From NCBI GenBank assembly GCA_964626015.1, contig CAZVCC010000055.1, positions 1-19,967 on the forward strand: DNA of 19,967 nt, given 5' to 3'. Below the pieces are notes generated by a model, which did not search any database, was not told the DNA's origin, and saw nothing but the letters and a program-made list of their open reading frames with translations. The position numbers and the translations under genes are program-made. Positions 6,622-14,999 of the stretch are shown piece after piece; the first letter of the stretch is position 1; every line of letters begins with the position of its first letter. This DNA comes from CAIKZJ01 sp964626015. Its GTDB lineage: Bacteria; Bacteroidota; Ignavibacteria; Tepidaquicellales; Tepidaquicellaceae.

Positions 6622-7269
6622 ATGTCAGAACTTATATTAAAAGCTGAAAAAAGAAGCGGATTTAAAAGGTCTACCTCAAGACAAATGAGAAACAACGGCT
6701 ATGTTCCGGGTATATATTATATTAATGGTGGAGAAAACATCGCTATTAAAGCAACCGAATTATCTTTAAGACCGGTCGTTTTTACGGATGAATCACACGT
6801 TATTAATCTTGAAGTTGAAGGCGAACCTAAACCTTTCAGCTGTATCTTAAAAGATGTTCAGTTTGACCCGATAACCAGTCGTTTAATTCACTTTGACCTG
6901 CTCGGTCTTAAAGCCGGCGAAATGATTAACCTTGAAATTCCTGTTGCTTTAACTGGTAACGCTCCGGGAGTCAAAGACGGCGGTATTTTACAGCACATTC
7001 TTCACAAACTTGAAGTCAAATGTCTGCCCCAGAATATTCCTTCGCATATAGAAATTGATATCAATGCCCTTTCTATAGGTGATGCAGTAAAAGTAGGCGA
7101 TATTAAGATTGATAATGTTGAAATTTTAAACGATGCTAATGCAACAGTCGTTTCTGTCGTTCAGCCTGCCGCAGCAGAAACAACCGAAGAAACAACACCT
7201 ACTGAAGAAGGTACAGCAGAACCTGAGGTTATTACTAAAGGAAAGAAAGAAGAAGAAGCAGCAGAATAA
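6622..7269 (+). CDS. rplY: 50S ribosomal protein L25 (Ctc form)
   Basis: L25 binds 5S rRNA in the large ribosomal subunit. The 215-residue product is the long Ctc form: an N-terminal L25 barrel (about 1-93, with VPGIYY at 28-33 and FDPITSRLIHFDL at 81-93), a C-terminal TL5-type domain (about 98-184, with GVKDGGILQH at 116-125 and LEVKCLPQNIPSHIEIDI at 130-147), and a low-complexity acidic tail from 185 (A, E, T, K). The tail is typical of Bacteroidota and Chlorobi L25. The ATG at 6622 has no Shine-Dalgarno site. Family neighbours are normally prs upstream and pth downstream; here pth is present but a long non-coding gap replaces prs. A strong terminator separates L25 from pth. Confidence 0.95.
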   Translation: MSELILKAEKRSGFKRSTSRQMRNNGYVPGIYYINGGENIAIKATELSLRPVVFTDESHVINLEVEGEPKPFSCILKDVQFDPITSRLIHFDLLGLKAGEMINLEIPVALTGNAPGVKDGGILQHILHKLEVKCLPQNIPSHIEIDINALSIGDAVKVGDIKIDNVEILNDANATVVSVVQPAAAETTEETTPTEEGTAEPEVITKGKKEEEAAE

Positions 7270-7291
7270 TTTATTCATTATAGTTTTTAAT

Positions 7292-7326
7292 AACCCTTTA
7301 ACTATTTTCAAGTTAAAGGGTTTTTT
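7292..7326 (+). terminator. Rho-independent terminator after rplY
   Basis: AACCCTTTAACT (7292-7303) pairs perfectly over 12 bp with AGTTAAAGGGTT (7311-7322) around a 7-base loop, and the 3' arm runs into a T stretch ending at 7326. It ends 14 bases before the pth start, so pth is expressed by read-through or from a promoter inside or beside the hairpin. Confidence 0.9.
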
Positions 7327-7340
7327 AATTTTATAGTTGT

Positions 7341-7988
7341 ATGAAACTGATAATCGGCTTAGGAAATCCCGGCACTAAATACGAATTAACAAGACACAAT
7401 GCAGGATTTATAATCATTGATTATATAGCAGAACACCTTAAATCAACCTTCAAAGCGGGTAAGGGAGAATTCTATTATGCTCAAACAAAATATAAAGGTG
7501 ATGATATATTCCTTCTTAAACCCTCTACATACATGAATAACAGCGGTATCGCCGTTGCTGAATTTCTCGAACTCCATCCCGAAATTAAACCCGAAGATTT
7601 ACTCGTTATTTACGATGATTTCCAGCTAAATCTTGGCACTGTCCGTATTAGGCAAAGTGGAAGCGACGGGGGACACAATGGAGTCGCAAGTATTATCTAT
7701 CATCTCACTACTGCCGATTTTCCTAGAATGCGCGTTGGTATTGGCAGAGGCGATGTCATGAAGAAGGATGAATTTGTGGATTTCGTCCTTTCTAATTTTG
7801 ATGAAACTGAATTGGAAAATATCAAAAAGATGTTACCCGTTTACAGAGATTGCGTGTTTGCATACATTAAACAGCCTCTCAAGTTTGTAATGAATATGTA
7901 CAATAAAAATTTTCTGGAAGAAGAAAAACCAAAGCAAGCACCGAACGCAAACCCCGGTGACGAAACCCCAAACACTGAAAATTCATAA
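7341..7988 (+). CDS. pth: peptidyl-tRNA hydrolase
   Basis: Pth cleaves peptidyl-tRNA released from stalled ribosomes, recycling tRNA in the cytosol. The active-site residues are all visible: Asn9 in GLGNPG (6-11), the catalytic His19 in TRHNAGF (17-23), Asn66 in YMNNSG (64-69), Asp92 in IYDDFQLNLG (90-99) and Asn113 in GGHNG (110-114), followed by FPRMRVGIGRG (127-137). The product is 215 residues, about 20 longer than most family members, because of a hydrophilic C-terminal tail (about 194-215, rich in E, K, P and N) that probably has no catalytic role. It keeps the common order L25-Pth, but the terminator between them makes simple co-transcription unlikely. Confidence 0.96.
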   Translation: MKLIIGLGNPGTKYELTRHNAGFIIIDYIAEHLKSTFKAGKGEFYYAQTKYKGDDIFLLKPSTYMNNSGIAVAEFLELHPEIKPEDLLVIYDDFQLNLGTVRIRQSGSDGGHNGVASIIYHLTTADFPRMRVGIGRGDVMKKDEFVDFVLSNFDETELENIKKMLPVYRDCVFAYIKQPLKFVMNMYNKNFLEEEKPKQAPNANPGDETPNTENS

Positions 7989-8162
7989 TTTGTCAACCCG
8001 CCCGATTCGTTAAAACAAATCTCACATTTTAAATCACTTTTATATTTTCTTTATTCATATTATTTAATTACATTTACAGAATTTTAATGAGGGTAAATAC
8101 TGTAAAATAATAATCTTATATAAAGGAAGATTCAATTTTATTTATAAACCAAATGAAAAACC

Positions 8163-10343
8163 ATGTCACAAGAATTACTACTAATTTTTGGCGTTAGTAT
8201 CTTTGCTATGGCATTCGCTGTATATCTTATCAAGAATGTCATGAAGCGTGATACTGGAACTGCTAAGATGCAGGAAATTTCAAATGCTATAAAGGAGGGT
8301 GCGGAAGCATTCCTGAGAAGGCAGAATAAAACAATACTATGGCTTGCACTTGTCACTACCTTGCTTGTCTATTTGCTGTACACTTTCCAGAAACCCGAGC
8401 TCGCACTGTGGGCTTCCTTGTCCTTTATTCTCGGAGCATTAAGCTCTGTTGTGTCAGGATATATAGGCATGTGGATTTCCATAAGAGCAAATATCCGTAC
8501 TGCTTCTGAAGCAATGAATTCAATGAACGGAGCTCTGCAAACTGCATTAAGAGCAGGTGCTGTTTCGGGTCTCTTTATCGTTGCATTATCATTGTTAGGT
8601 GTTGTTGGTTTATTTACAATTGCTCTTTATTTAGGAGGATTAGAAACAAGTAAGATTCCGCTTTATATTGCAGGTTATGGTTTCGGAGCAAGTTTCGTGG
8701 CACTCTTTGCTCAGCTTGGCGGTGGTATTTATACAAAAGCCGCTGATGTCGGTGCTGACCTCGTTGGAAAAGTCGAAGCAGGTATTCCTGAAGACGACCC
8801 GCGAAATCCCGCTGTTATTGCTGACCTTGTCGGTGATAATGTTGGTGATTGTGCCGGTCGTGGCGCTGACCTTTTCGAATCTACAGCTGCCGAAAATATA
8901 GGAGCTATGATTCTTGCAGCAATGCTTTACAACGGTAATTCTGCTATGTTTGGTAACAATCCGGAAATATTGCTTCTTGTAATTCTATTCCCGCTTATCG
9001 CTCGTGCTTTCGGATTAATTTCATCTGTTATTGGTATTATGTCAGTAAAAACCAAAGAGGATAAAGACCCGATGGATGCTCTTAACAGAGGTTACTATAT
9101 AACTTCTTTCCTCGCAATGGTTGGTTTTGCGGTTGCTTCATACTGGGTGTTCGGTACTGGTACTGTCGCTTCTTTAGCACCAAACGCATGGTGGCACTTC
9201 CTTATTTGCGGTATTATTGGTATTTTAACATCAGTATTATTCCTTTGGATAACTCAATATTACACAGAATATAAATACAGTCCTGTTAAGTCAATTGCAG
9301 ATGCATCAAAAACAGGTCCTGCAACAAACATAATTTCAGGAATCGCTGTCGGTTTTGAATGCGTTGCCTATCCTGCTATCGTAATATCAGCAGCCATTAT
9401 TTCATCTTATGCACTTGGTGTATCAAGCGGATTAGAAAACGGAGGTTTCTTCGCAACAGCAGTTGCAACTATGGGTATGTTAGGACCTGCAGCTTATGTT
9501 CTTGCTATGGATACTTTCGGACCAATTACTGATAACGCAGGTGGTATTGTCGAAATGTCTCAACAGCCTGAAGAAATCAGAGTTAAAACTGACAGACTTG
9601 ATGCAGTCGGTAATACAACAAAAGCTTTAACAAAAGGTTATGCAGTTGGTTCGGCAGCACTTGCAGCGTTCTTACTCTTTCAGGCTTTTATTGTTGAAAT
9701 AAAAGAATACAGCCACAACTATGTCTTTCCCGGTGTTGATGTATCACAGCCGCCTGTATTTATAGGTGCTATAATGGGTGCTATGCTTGTATTTCTCTTT
9801 TCTGCTTGGGCTATTAAAGCAGTTGGAAGAGCAGCTCAGGCAATTATTCAGAATGTTCGTGACCAGTTTAAGCGCGACCCGGGTATTCTTGAGGGAACAT
9901 CAAAACCAAATTATGGCGAGTGTGTTGACCTTGTAACAAGAGCAGCTCTTAGAGAAATGGTGAAACCGGGACTGCTTGTAGTTCTTACGCCCGTATTAGT
10001 CGGACTTATTTTTAAATGGCTCCACAAAATGGACCCTATTGTATTTAAAGCTACGGGTGCTGAGGTTGTTGCTGCAATGTTGCTTATCGGGACTATCGTC
10101 GGTGTTATCGTTGCTCTGTTCCTGAATAATGCTGGCGGTGCATGGGACAATGCAAAGAAGTTTATAGAACTCGAACCAAAAGACCTTGCGAACAATATGG
10201 GTAAAGGTTCTGATAAACACAAAGCTGGAGTCGTTGGTGATACAGTCGGCGATCCGTTCAAGGATACTGCAGGCCCGTCACTGCACGTGCTTATTAAACT
10301 TTTATCAACAGTCACGCTTGTCTTGGCTCCTCTGTTTATTTAA
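8163..10343 (+). CDS. hppA: membrane-bound proton-pumping pyrophosphatase, K+-independent type
   Basis: This integral membrane enzyme (726 residues, about 16 hydrophobic helices) hydrolyses pyrophosphate and pumps H+ across the inner membrane. The pyrophosphate/Mg-binding signatures are DVGADLVGKVE (195-205), the Asp-rich stretch 212-240 (DPRNP, then DNVGDCAGRGADLFES), DNAGGIVEM (457-465), NNAGGAWDNAKK (655-666) and GDTVGDPFKDTAGPS (692-706). In GNTTKALTKG (483-492) Lys487 and Thr490 replace the Ala and Gly/Ala of K+-dependent enzymes; this pair marks the K+-independent subfamily, and since known Na+-pumping members are K+-dependent, H+ is the likely ion. The start at 8163 gives a normal N-terminal helix; an ATG at 8153 is out of frame. 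It is monocistronic, with a strong terminator behind it. Confidence 0.97.
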   Translation: MSQELLLIFGVSIFAMAFAVYLIKNVMKRDTGTAKMQEISNAIKEGAEAFLRRQNKTILWLALVTTLLVYLLYTFQKPELALWASLSFILGALSSVVSGYIGMWISIRANIRTASEAMNSMNGALQTALRAGAVSGLFIVALSLLGVVGLFTIALYLGGLETSKIPLYIAGYGFGASFVALFAQLGGGIYTKAADVGADLVGKVEAGIPEDDPRNPAVIADLVGDNVGDCAGRGADLFESTAAENIGAMILAAMLYNGNSAMFGNNPEILLLVILFPLIARAFGLISSVIGIMSVKTKEDKDPMDALNRGYYITSFLAMVGFAVASYWVFGTGTVASLAPNAWWHFLICGIIGILTSVLFLWITQYYTEYKYSPVKSIADASKTGPATNIISGIAVGFECVAYPAIVISAAIISSYALGVSSGLENGGFFATAVATMGMLGPAAYVLAMDTFGPITDNAGGIVEMSQQPEEIRVKTDRLDAVGNTTKALTKGYAVGSAALAAFLLFQAFIVEIKEYSHNYVFPGVDVSQPPVFIGAIMGAMLVFLFSAWAIKAVGRAAQAIIQNVRDQFKRDPGILEGTSKPNYGECVDLVTRAALREMVKPGLLVVLTPVLVGLIFKWLHKMDPIVFKATGAEVVAAMLLIGTIVGVIVALFLNNAGGAWDNAKKFIELEPKDLANNMGKGSDKHKAGVVGDTVGDPFKDTAGPSLHVLIKLLSTVTLVLAPLFI

Positions 10344-10365
10344 ATTATTCATTAATATTTTATAC

Positions 10366-10391
10366 AAAACCCCGTTTATGCGGGGTTTTTT
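10366..10391 (+). terminator. Rho-independent terminator after hppA
   Basis: AAAACCCCG (10366-10374) pairs with CGGGGTTTT (10381-10389) over 9 bp around a 6-base loop, and the T-run extends to 10391. It lies 22 bases after the hppA stop and insulates it from rsmG. Confidence 0.92.
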
Positions 10392-10443
10392 GTTTGCGGT
10401 TCTATTTCCTTTTAAAATTGCAGCATAGTATATAATTTGTAAA

Positions 10444-11094
10444 ATGATATTACTGAAGAGATTTCTTGACGAGTATAAATTAGCTGACGAACAGAGATAC
10501 AAGAATATTTGTTTGTTCAATACAATTATACTCGAATGGAATTCAAAAGTGAACGTTGTATCAAGAAAAAATACGTCAATTGAAAATATTGTATTAAATT
10601 CAATTTTCTTCTTAACTAAATATGATTTTGTACCCGACGCAAAAATACTGGATATAGGTACTGGCGGTGGCTTCCCCGGAATTCCGCTAAAAATTTTATA
10701 TCCCGGTATTAACCTTACACTTTGCGATTCTATTCATAAGAAGATAAATGTAGTTGACGATATTATAAAGAGATTGAACCTGAGAGATGTAGAAACGGTT
10801 TGCAGCAGGGCAGAAGATTTGAAGAAAAACGTGAAACATCTCGGAGTCTATGATTACATAGTCTCAAAATCAGTTGCTCCTCTTTCCGACTTGTATAAAT
10901 GGGGTAAGGATTTGTTAAATCAGAATGGTGTGTTTCTGTGTATTAAAGGGGGCGATATATCTGACGAAATACATAATTTAACAAAACGCAACAATAAAGC
11001 ATCTGTAGAAATCGTAGAATATAATTTCTCCGGTGATTATAATATCGAAGACAAAAAACTCGTATTAATAAAAACTAATGACTCTGTTATATGA
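10444..11094 (+). CDS. rsmG: 16S rRNA (guanine-527-N7)-methyltransferase
   Basis: RsmG (GidB) methylates N7 of G527 in 16S rRNA using S-adenosylmethionine. The 216-residue protein has the family N-terminus EWNSKVNVVSRK (31-42), the SAM-binding ILDIGTGGGFPGIPLKI (68-84), CDSIHKKINVV (94-104) and the C-terminal IKGGD (167-171). The usual VSRAVAPL motif reads VSKSVAPL (140-147), a mild departure, and length is normal. The ATG at 10444 has no obvious Shine-Dalgarno site. Its stop overlaps the start of the downstream outer-membrane gene by four bases (ATGA), so the two are likely translated from one message. Confidence 0.95.
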   Translation: MILLKRFLDEYKLADEQRYKNICLFNTIILEWNSKVNVVSRKNTSIENIVLNSIFFLTKYDFVPDAKILDIGTGGGFPGIPLKILYPGINLTLCDSIHKKINVVDDIIKRLNLRDVETVCSRAEDLKKNVKHLGVYDYIVSKSVAPLSDLYKWGKDLLNQNGVFLCIKGGDISDEIHNLTKRNNKASVEIVEYNFSGDYNIEDKKLVLIKTNDSVI

Positions 11095-13445
11095 AGTACA
11101 AATTACTTATTTTATTTCTTTTCTTTGCAGCATGCGCGTATTCACAAAATTACAGAATTACGGGAAAAATACTCGATGCAAAAACGAATAAACCCCTCAG
11201 TTTTGCAACAATTAAAGTCATTGAAACCGGCACCGGAACTAATGCAGACAATAGGGGAGAGTTTATTCTAAACGTTAAGGAGGGTTCTTACAATTTAGTC
11301 ACTTCATACATAGGATATTTTACTGATACCTCATCATTTTTTATTCAGGAAGAAAATTCGGAAAGAAACATATTCCTAAATCCAACCGAAATTTATACGG
11401 AGGTCATTGAAGTTGCAGGAGAAGACCCTGCGTATGAAATCATTCGTAAAGCAATAAAATATAAGCAAATATTTAAAAGAGATTTAAACGAATATAGCTA
11501 TGATGCTTATTCCAAATTTGTAGCAAGGTCAAATTTGAATCTATATAGTGACACGTCTCTGAAGAAAGATTCAATGGGAATGAATATATTGGGTATACTC
11601 GAATCAGAAACTGTCGGATATTTCAGAAAGCCTGATGAAGAAAAGCAAATCGTTACGGCAAAACGTGAAACTGCAAATATAATAAGAGGATTTGCAATTC
11701 CTTTGATAGTGAATTTCTATGATGAAAGTATCGACCTTGGTGAAAATAAAATTCCCGGACCGGTTGCTGACGATGCTTTCGACCACTACGACTATAAACT
11801 AATTGGAACGACATCAATAGACTCTACAACGGTATTTAAGATAAGTGTAATTAACACGTCGTCGCTTTTGCCGCAGTTCCTCGGGAATATATATGTTATT
11901 GACAGTCTCTTCGCTCTTATAAAAATCGACCTTGAAACAAATAGCGAAGTTGTAAAAGGTATTAACAAACTTGAATTCAGGCAAAAATTTTCTCAGGAGA
12001 CAGATAAAGAAAAGAAGAATTTCTGGATGCCAACTGATGTTGAAATTTTCGGTGAGGGAAGGTTTGCAGGGCTTATAAAAGTCAAGATAGATGTATTTAC
12101 AATTATTTCAGATTACAGGCTTAACGAGAAAGCTCCTCAGGATATCTGGGATGATGTAGTAGTGAAAGTCGAAAAGGAGGCAAAGAAGGACTCATCATAT
12201 TGGAATAAAAACCAATTGATAAAAAATACAACTGACGAAAAAGCAGCTTATAAAGTTATAGAAAAATCAATTAATGAAAAACCTGATGTTTCTTTTGGGC
12301 TTACAGGAATAAGTTTCGGTAAAAGCTTTAATCTCGATCTGCTTGAAACATACAAATTTAACAGTGTTGCGGGACATCAGCTCGGACTAAAGATTAATTA
12401 TGCAAAAGATTTCGGAAGAGTAAACTCTTCTTTGTATTACGGTTACGGTTTTGATGACAAAAAGGCTAAAGTAAAGTTTGATTTTTCAACACAGCTTTTA
12501 CGAGATAGGAGCTTGCGGCTAAATATTTCCGGCGGAAGTTACCTCTTCTCTCCATTCATGAAGAGAGGGCTTATGGATGATTTATTAAACATACTTTACA
12601 CGCTTGGCACAAAGAAAGATAGGTATGCTTATTATAATTATTTGGGTTTCAACGCTAATGTAATTAAAGGAATTATTCCTCAGATTGCTTTAGGACTCGG
12701 GTATCAGCAGGCTGAAAGAACTTCTGCAAAGGTTAATTCCGATTACAGCATTATCAAAAGACCAAATAGCTATTCTATGCAGCCCATTATAAACGATGAT
12801 ATTAGGCGCTCAATCAGCGTTATTCTAAGAATTGATCCTAACAATTACAGGGCTATTGACTGGGGAGACGGTGATTTCACAAGGTTCAGAATAACGGAAT
12901 TTCCTTACGTAACATTGTCTTATGAAAATGCTTCAAAAGATTTATTAAAAAGCACTTTCGATAACAGGAAGTATAGTATTGAGTTATACGGCTCCAATAA
13001 ATTTTCCTCAAGGATACGACCAACATATAAGATGGGATTAAAATTTATGAATGGCTCTGTCCCTTATCAGGATTTATTATACTTCGATGTTTTTAAATCT
13101 GTAGATGATGCTATGACATTTGCCGCAATGGATTACAATGAATTTGCAGGAACACAACTCGCATACTTTAACATTGAGAACAACTTCGGAAAATTCTTCC
13201 CAAGGAACATACCTTTGCTTAATACTATCGATTTAATACTATTCTTTAATGTAGGTCGAAGTCTTATTTCAGACGATGCACAAAAAATGCTGCTTAATAA
13301 CTTCGTTAAGAGCACTGATGGTACATTTATGGAAGCGGGATTTGCTCTTGCTAATGTTCTGGACGTGGTGAGATTAAACTTTGGCTGGAGACTTAACAAT
13401 TACAAACCGGGAAGCAATTTTATATTCTATCTGAGTTTCTTCTAA
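11091..13445 (+). CDS. DUF5686 outer-membrane protein with carboxypeptidase-like regulatory domain
   Basis: A 784-residue exported protein typical of Bacteroidota. Residues 1-19 form a signal peptide (hydrophobic core then ACAYSQ); Cys15 gives a marginal lipobox, but signal peptidase I cleavage near 19 looks more likely for a barrel protein. Residues about 20-107 are a CarboxypepD_reg-like beta-sandwich (ITGKILDAKTNKPLSFATI), the domain also found at the N-terminus of SusC-like receptors. The DUF5686 part starts with DPAYEIIRKAIKYK (112-125). The C-terminal half is rich in alternating aromatic and polar strands and ends in a terminal Phe (FYLSFF), as outer-membrane beta-barrels do. There is no TonB-plug domain, so it is not a standard receptor. 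Function is unknown. It overlaps rsmG by 4 bp; that coupling has no obvious functional logic. Confidence 0.85.
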   Translation: MKYKLLILFLFFAACAYSQNYRITGKILDAKTNKPLSFATIKVIETGTGTNADNRGEFILNVKEGSYNLVTSYIGYFTDTSSFFIQEENSERNIFLNPTEIYTEVIEVAGEDPAYEIIRKAIKYKQIFKRDLNEYSYDAYSKFVARSNLNLYSDTSLKKDSMGMNILGILESETVGYFRKPDEEKQIVTAKRETANIIRGFAIPLIVNFYDESIDLGENKIPGPVADDAFDHYDYKLIGTTSIDSTTVFKISVINTSSLLPQFLGNIYVIDSLFALIKIDLETNSEVVKGINKLEFRQKFSQETDKEKKNFWMPTDVEIFGEGRFAGLIKVKIDVFTIISDYRLNEKAPQDIWDDVVVKVEKEAKKDSSYWNKNQLIKNTTDEKAAYKVIEKSINEKPDVSFGLTGISFGKSFNLDLLETYKFNSVAGHQLGLKINYAKDFGRVNSSLYYGYGFDDKKAKVKFDFSTQLLRDRSLRLNISGGSYLFSPFMKRGLMDDLLNILYTLGTKKDRYAYYNYLGFNANVIKGIIPQIALGLGYQQAERTSAKVNSDYSIIKRPNSYSMQPIINDDIRRSISVILRIDPNNYRAIDWGDGDFTRFRITEFPYVTLSYENASKDLLKSTFDNRKYSIELYGSNKFSSRIRPTYKMGLKFMNGSVPYQDLLYFDVFKSVDDAMTFAAMDYNEFAGTQLAYFNIENNFGKFFPRNIPLLNTIDLILFFNVGRSLISDDAQKMLLNNFVKSTDGTFMEAGFALANVLDVVRLNFGWRLNNYKPGSNFIFYLSFF

Positions 13446-13473
13446 TCAATCTAAAAATAATGTTGCTTGTGTG

Positions 13474-13504
13474 TTTATTAATTACTTAATATCAACTAAT
13501 TTTG
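13474..13504 (+). promoter_or_regulatory. candidate promoter for the CXXCH secreted protein gene
   Basis: TAATTTTG (13497-13504) fits the Bacteroidota -7 consensus, and TTTA at 13474-13477, 19 bp upstream, is a one-base variant of TTTG. It sits 62 bases before the start codon. The -33 match is imperfect and the DNA is AT-rich. Confidence 0.28.
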
Positions 13505-13566
13505 CTTTCAATGGTGTAATAAATACACACTATGATTTAAATCACATTTTATAATTTATAATAAAA

Positions 13567-14352
13567 ATGAAAAAGAACATCTTTGTAGCTACGGCTGTTT
13601 TAATAACAGCTTTTTTCTTTATTGTGACTGATGTACCTGCTTATTCTAATGGTTTTACAGGCGGGACAAAAAAGGATCCATCAACAGCGGGATGTGGCAG
13701 TTGTCACGCATTTAACGCTGCAATCACAGGTTTGATAACAGGACCTGATACGGTTACTGCAGGTCAAACATACACATTTACTTTAACAATTACAAACTCT
13801 GGCGGGAGCGGCGATTTAGGTGTTGATATTGCTGCAAAAACAGGGATATTGGCAATCATTGCAGGACAGCAGCTAAAAGTAATGGGTACAGAATTAGTCC
13901 ATCAAAACGGAGGTATTCCGTATTCAAGTCCCAAAAGTATTACTTTTAGCTATACGGCACCCGGTATTGTTGGAACAGACACTTTGTATGCAACTGTTGA
14001 TAGAGGCCATTCAGGGCGTTGGAATTATGCTCCAAATAAAGGGGTTTATGTAAGGCTTGCGACCGGTATTGTTAATAATGAAATCCCTGTAAAATTTTAT
14101 ATTTCTCAAAACTTCCCGAATCCATTCAATCCCGTAACTAAGATAAACTACGGGATTGTAAAAGGTACAAACGTAAGTATAAAAGTTTTTGATTTACTTG
14201 GAAAAGAGGTTGCAACACTTGTGAATGAATATCAGGAATCAGGCAATTACTTTACTACTTTTGATGCGACGCTGTATCCGACAGGAATTTATTTTTACAG
14301 AATACAAACAAACGATTTTACAGAAGTAAGAAAAATGAGTTTAATACGATAA
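13567..14352 (+). CDS. secreted CXXCH protein (choice-of-anchor V/Reeler-like) with T9SS sorting domain
   Basis: A 261-residue exported protein. It has a signal peptide (about 1-26, ending near PAYS), then GGTKKDPSTAGCGSCHAF, where Cys43, Cys46 and His47 form a single CXXCH haem c attachment motif. Residues about 50-165 are a beta-sandwich (GPDTVTAGQTYTFTLTITNSG) resembling the Reeler-like choice-of-anchor V domain, in which an N-terminal CXXCH is recurrent. Residues about 174-261 are the type A T9SS sorting domain, with NFPNPFNP at 182-189, KVFDLLGKEVATLVNE at 206-221 and GIYFYRI at 240-246. It is therefore expected to cross the outer membrane by T9SS and to be anchored or released. Whether haem is bound is unproven; a periplasmic c-type maturation system would be needed. 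Own terminator downstream; no operon partner. Confidence 0.85.
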   Translation: MKKNIFVATAVLITAFFFIVTDVPAYSNGFTGGTKKDPSTAGCGSCHAFNAAITGLITGPDTVTAGQTYTFTLTITNSGGSGDLGVDIAAKTGILAIIAGQQLKVMGTELVHQNGGIPYSSPKSITFSYTAPGIVGTDTLYATVDRGHSGRWNYAPNKGVYVRLATGIVNNEIPVKFYISQNFPNPFNPVTKINYGIVKGTNVSIKVFDLLGKEVATLVNEYQESGNYFTTFDATLYPTGIYFYRIQTNDFTEVRKMSLIR

Positions 14353-14372
14353 TAGTTAAAGGTATTTTTATT

Positions 14373-14407
14373 AAAAAGGTACAGAAATGATATTCTGTAC
14401 CTTTTTT
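14373..14407 (+). terminator. Rho-independent terminator after the CXXCH protein gene
   Basis: AAAAAGGTACAGAA (14373-14386) pairs with TTCTGTACCTTTTT (14393-14406) around a 6-base loop. The A-run before and T-run after make it able to work in both directions, but only plus-strand genes are nearby. Confidence 0.9.
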
Positions 14408-14486
14408 AATTTAAAATACTAATACAATCAGAATTGTAATAATGTTTTAAACGTTATATTTTGATAAAAGTTTAATTCAAATGATT

Positions 14487-14990
14487 ATGAAATATTTAAT
14501 TGTTTTAGTTTTATTATTAACTTCCAATATGCTGTTTTCACAGGATTATAAGTTAACAACTGACGAGAAAAAGAACGTTCCCATGCTGGTAGGTACAATT
14601 ACCCGCACATTGCTGACCGAGGACACGTTTGGTGAATGGTTTAAAAAGAGCTACGAAATACACAAACTTGACCAGAGAACCCTTGATAAAGTAAACAGAG
14701 ATTTCTCAAACCTAAACGTTACCGTTGTTCTTGGAACATGGTGCGGAGACAGTAAAGAATTTGTTCCGCCCTTTCTGAAAATTCTTGATACGCTTAGCTT
14801 TCCCGAATCGAACCTTCGTCTTATATGTGTTGACAGGCAAAGGCAGGGTATTGCCGATGAAGTAAAAGACCTTGATATAAAACTCGTTCCTACGTTTATT
14901 TTTTACAGAGACGGCAATGAAATAGGTAGAATTGTTGAAAGCCCTAAACAGGGACTTGAAAAAGATTTTTTAACGATAACTTCTGAATAA
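14487..14990 (+). CDS. exported thioredoxin-fold protein with single active-site Cys
   Basis: A 167-residue protein with a signal peptide (MKYLIVLVLLLTSNMLFSQ) and a thioredoxin fold. The redox motif position reads TWCGDSKEFVPPF (residues 84-96 from the start used here, Cys86), that is Cys-Gly-Asp-Ser rather than CXXC; the only other Cys is Cys114. The cis-proline loop VPTFIFYRDG (134-143) is conserved. A lone Cys argues against disulfide exchange by the usual two-Cys route and suggests a mixed-disulfide, peroxidase-like or structural role; TWCGDS proteins are common in Bacteroidota but poorly characterised. An in-frame ATG at 14481 adds two residues; I prefer 14487 because it gives a compact signal peptide, but neither has a clear Shine-Dalgarno site. 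The M28 peptidase gene begins 9 bp after the stop, so the two are probably co-transcribed. Confidence 0.82.
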   Translation: MKYLIVLVLLLTSNMLFSQDYKLTTDEKKNVPMLVGTITRTLLTEDTFGEWFKKSYEIHKLDQRTLDKVNRDFSNLNVTVVLGTWCGDSKEFVPPFLKILDTLSFPESNLRLICVDRQRQGIADEVKDLDIKLVPTFIFYRDGNEIGRIVESPKQGLEKDFLTITSE

Positions 14991-14999
14991 ATATATAAA

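Noticed and set aside
9911..10315. 134-codon minus-strand frame inside hppA
   Set aside because: The overlapping hppA sequence contains invariant pyrophosphatase motifs, so the antisense frame is a by-product of codon structure.
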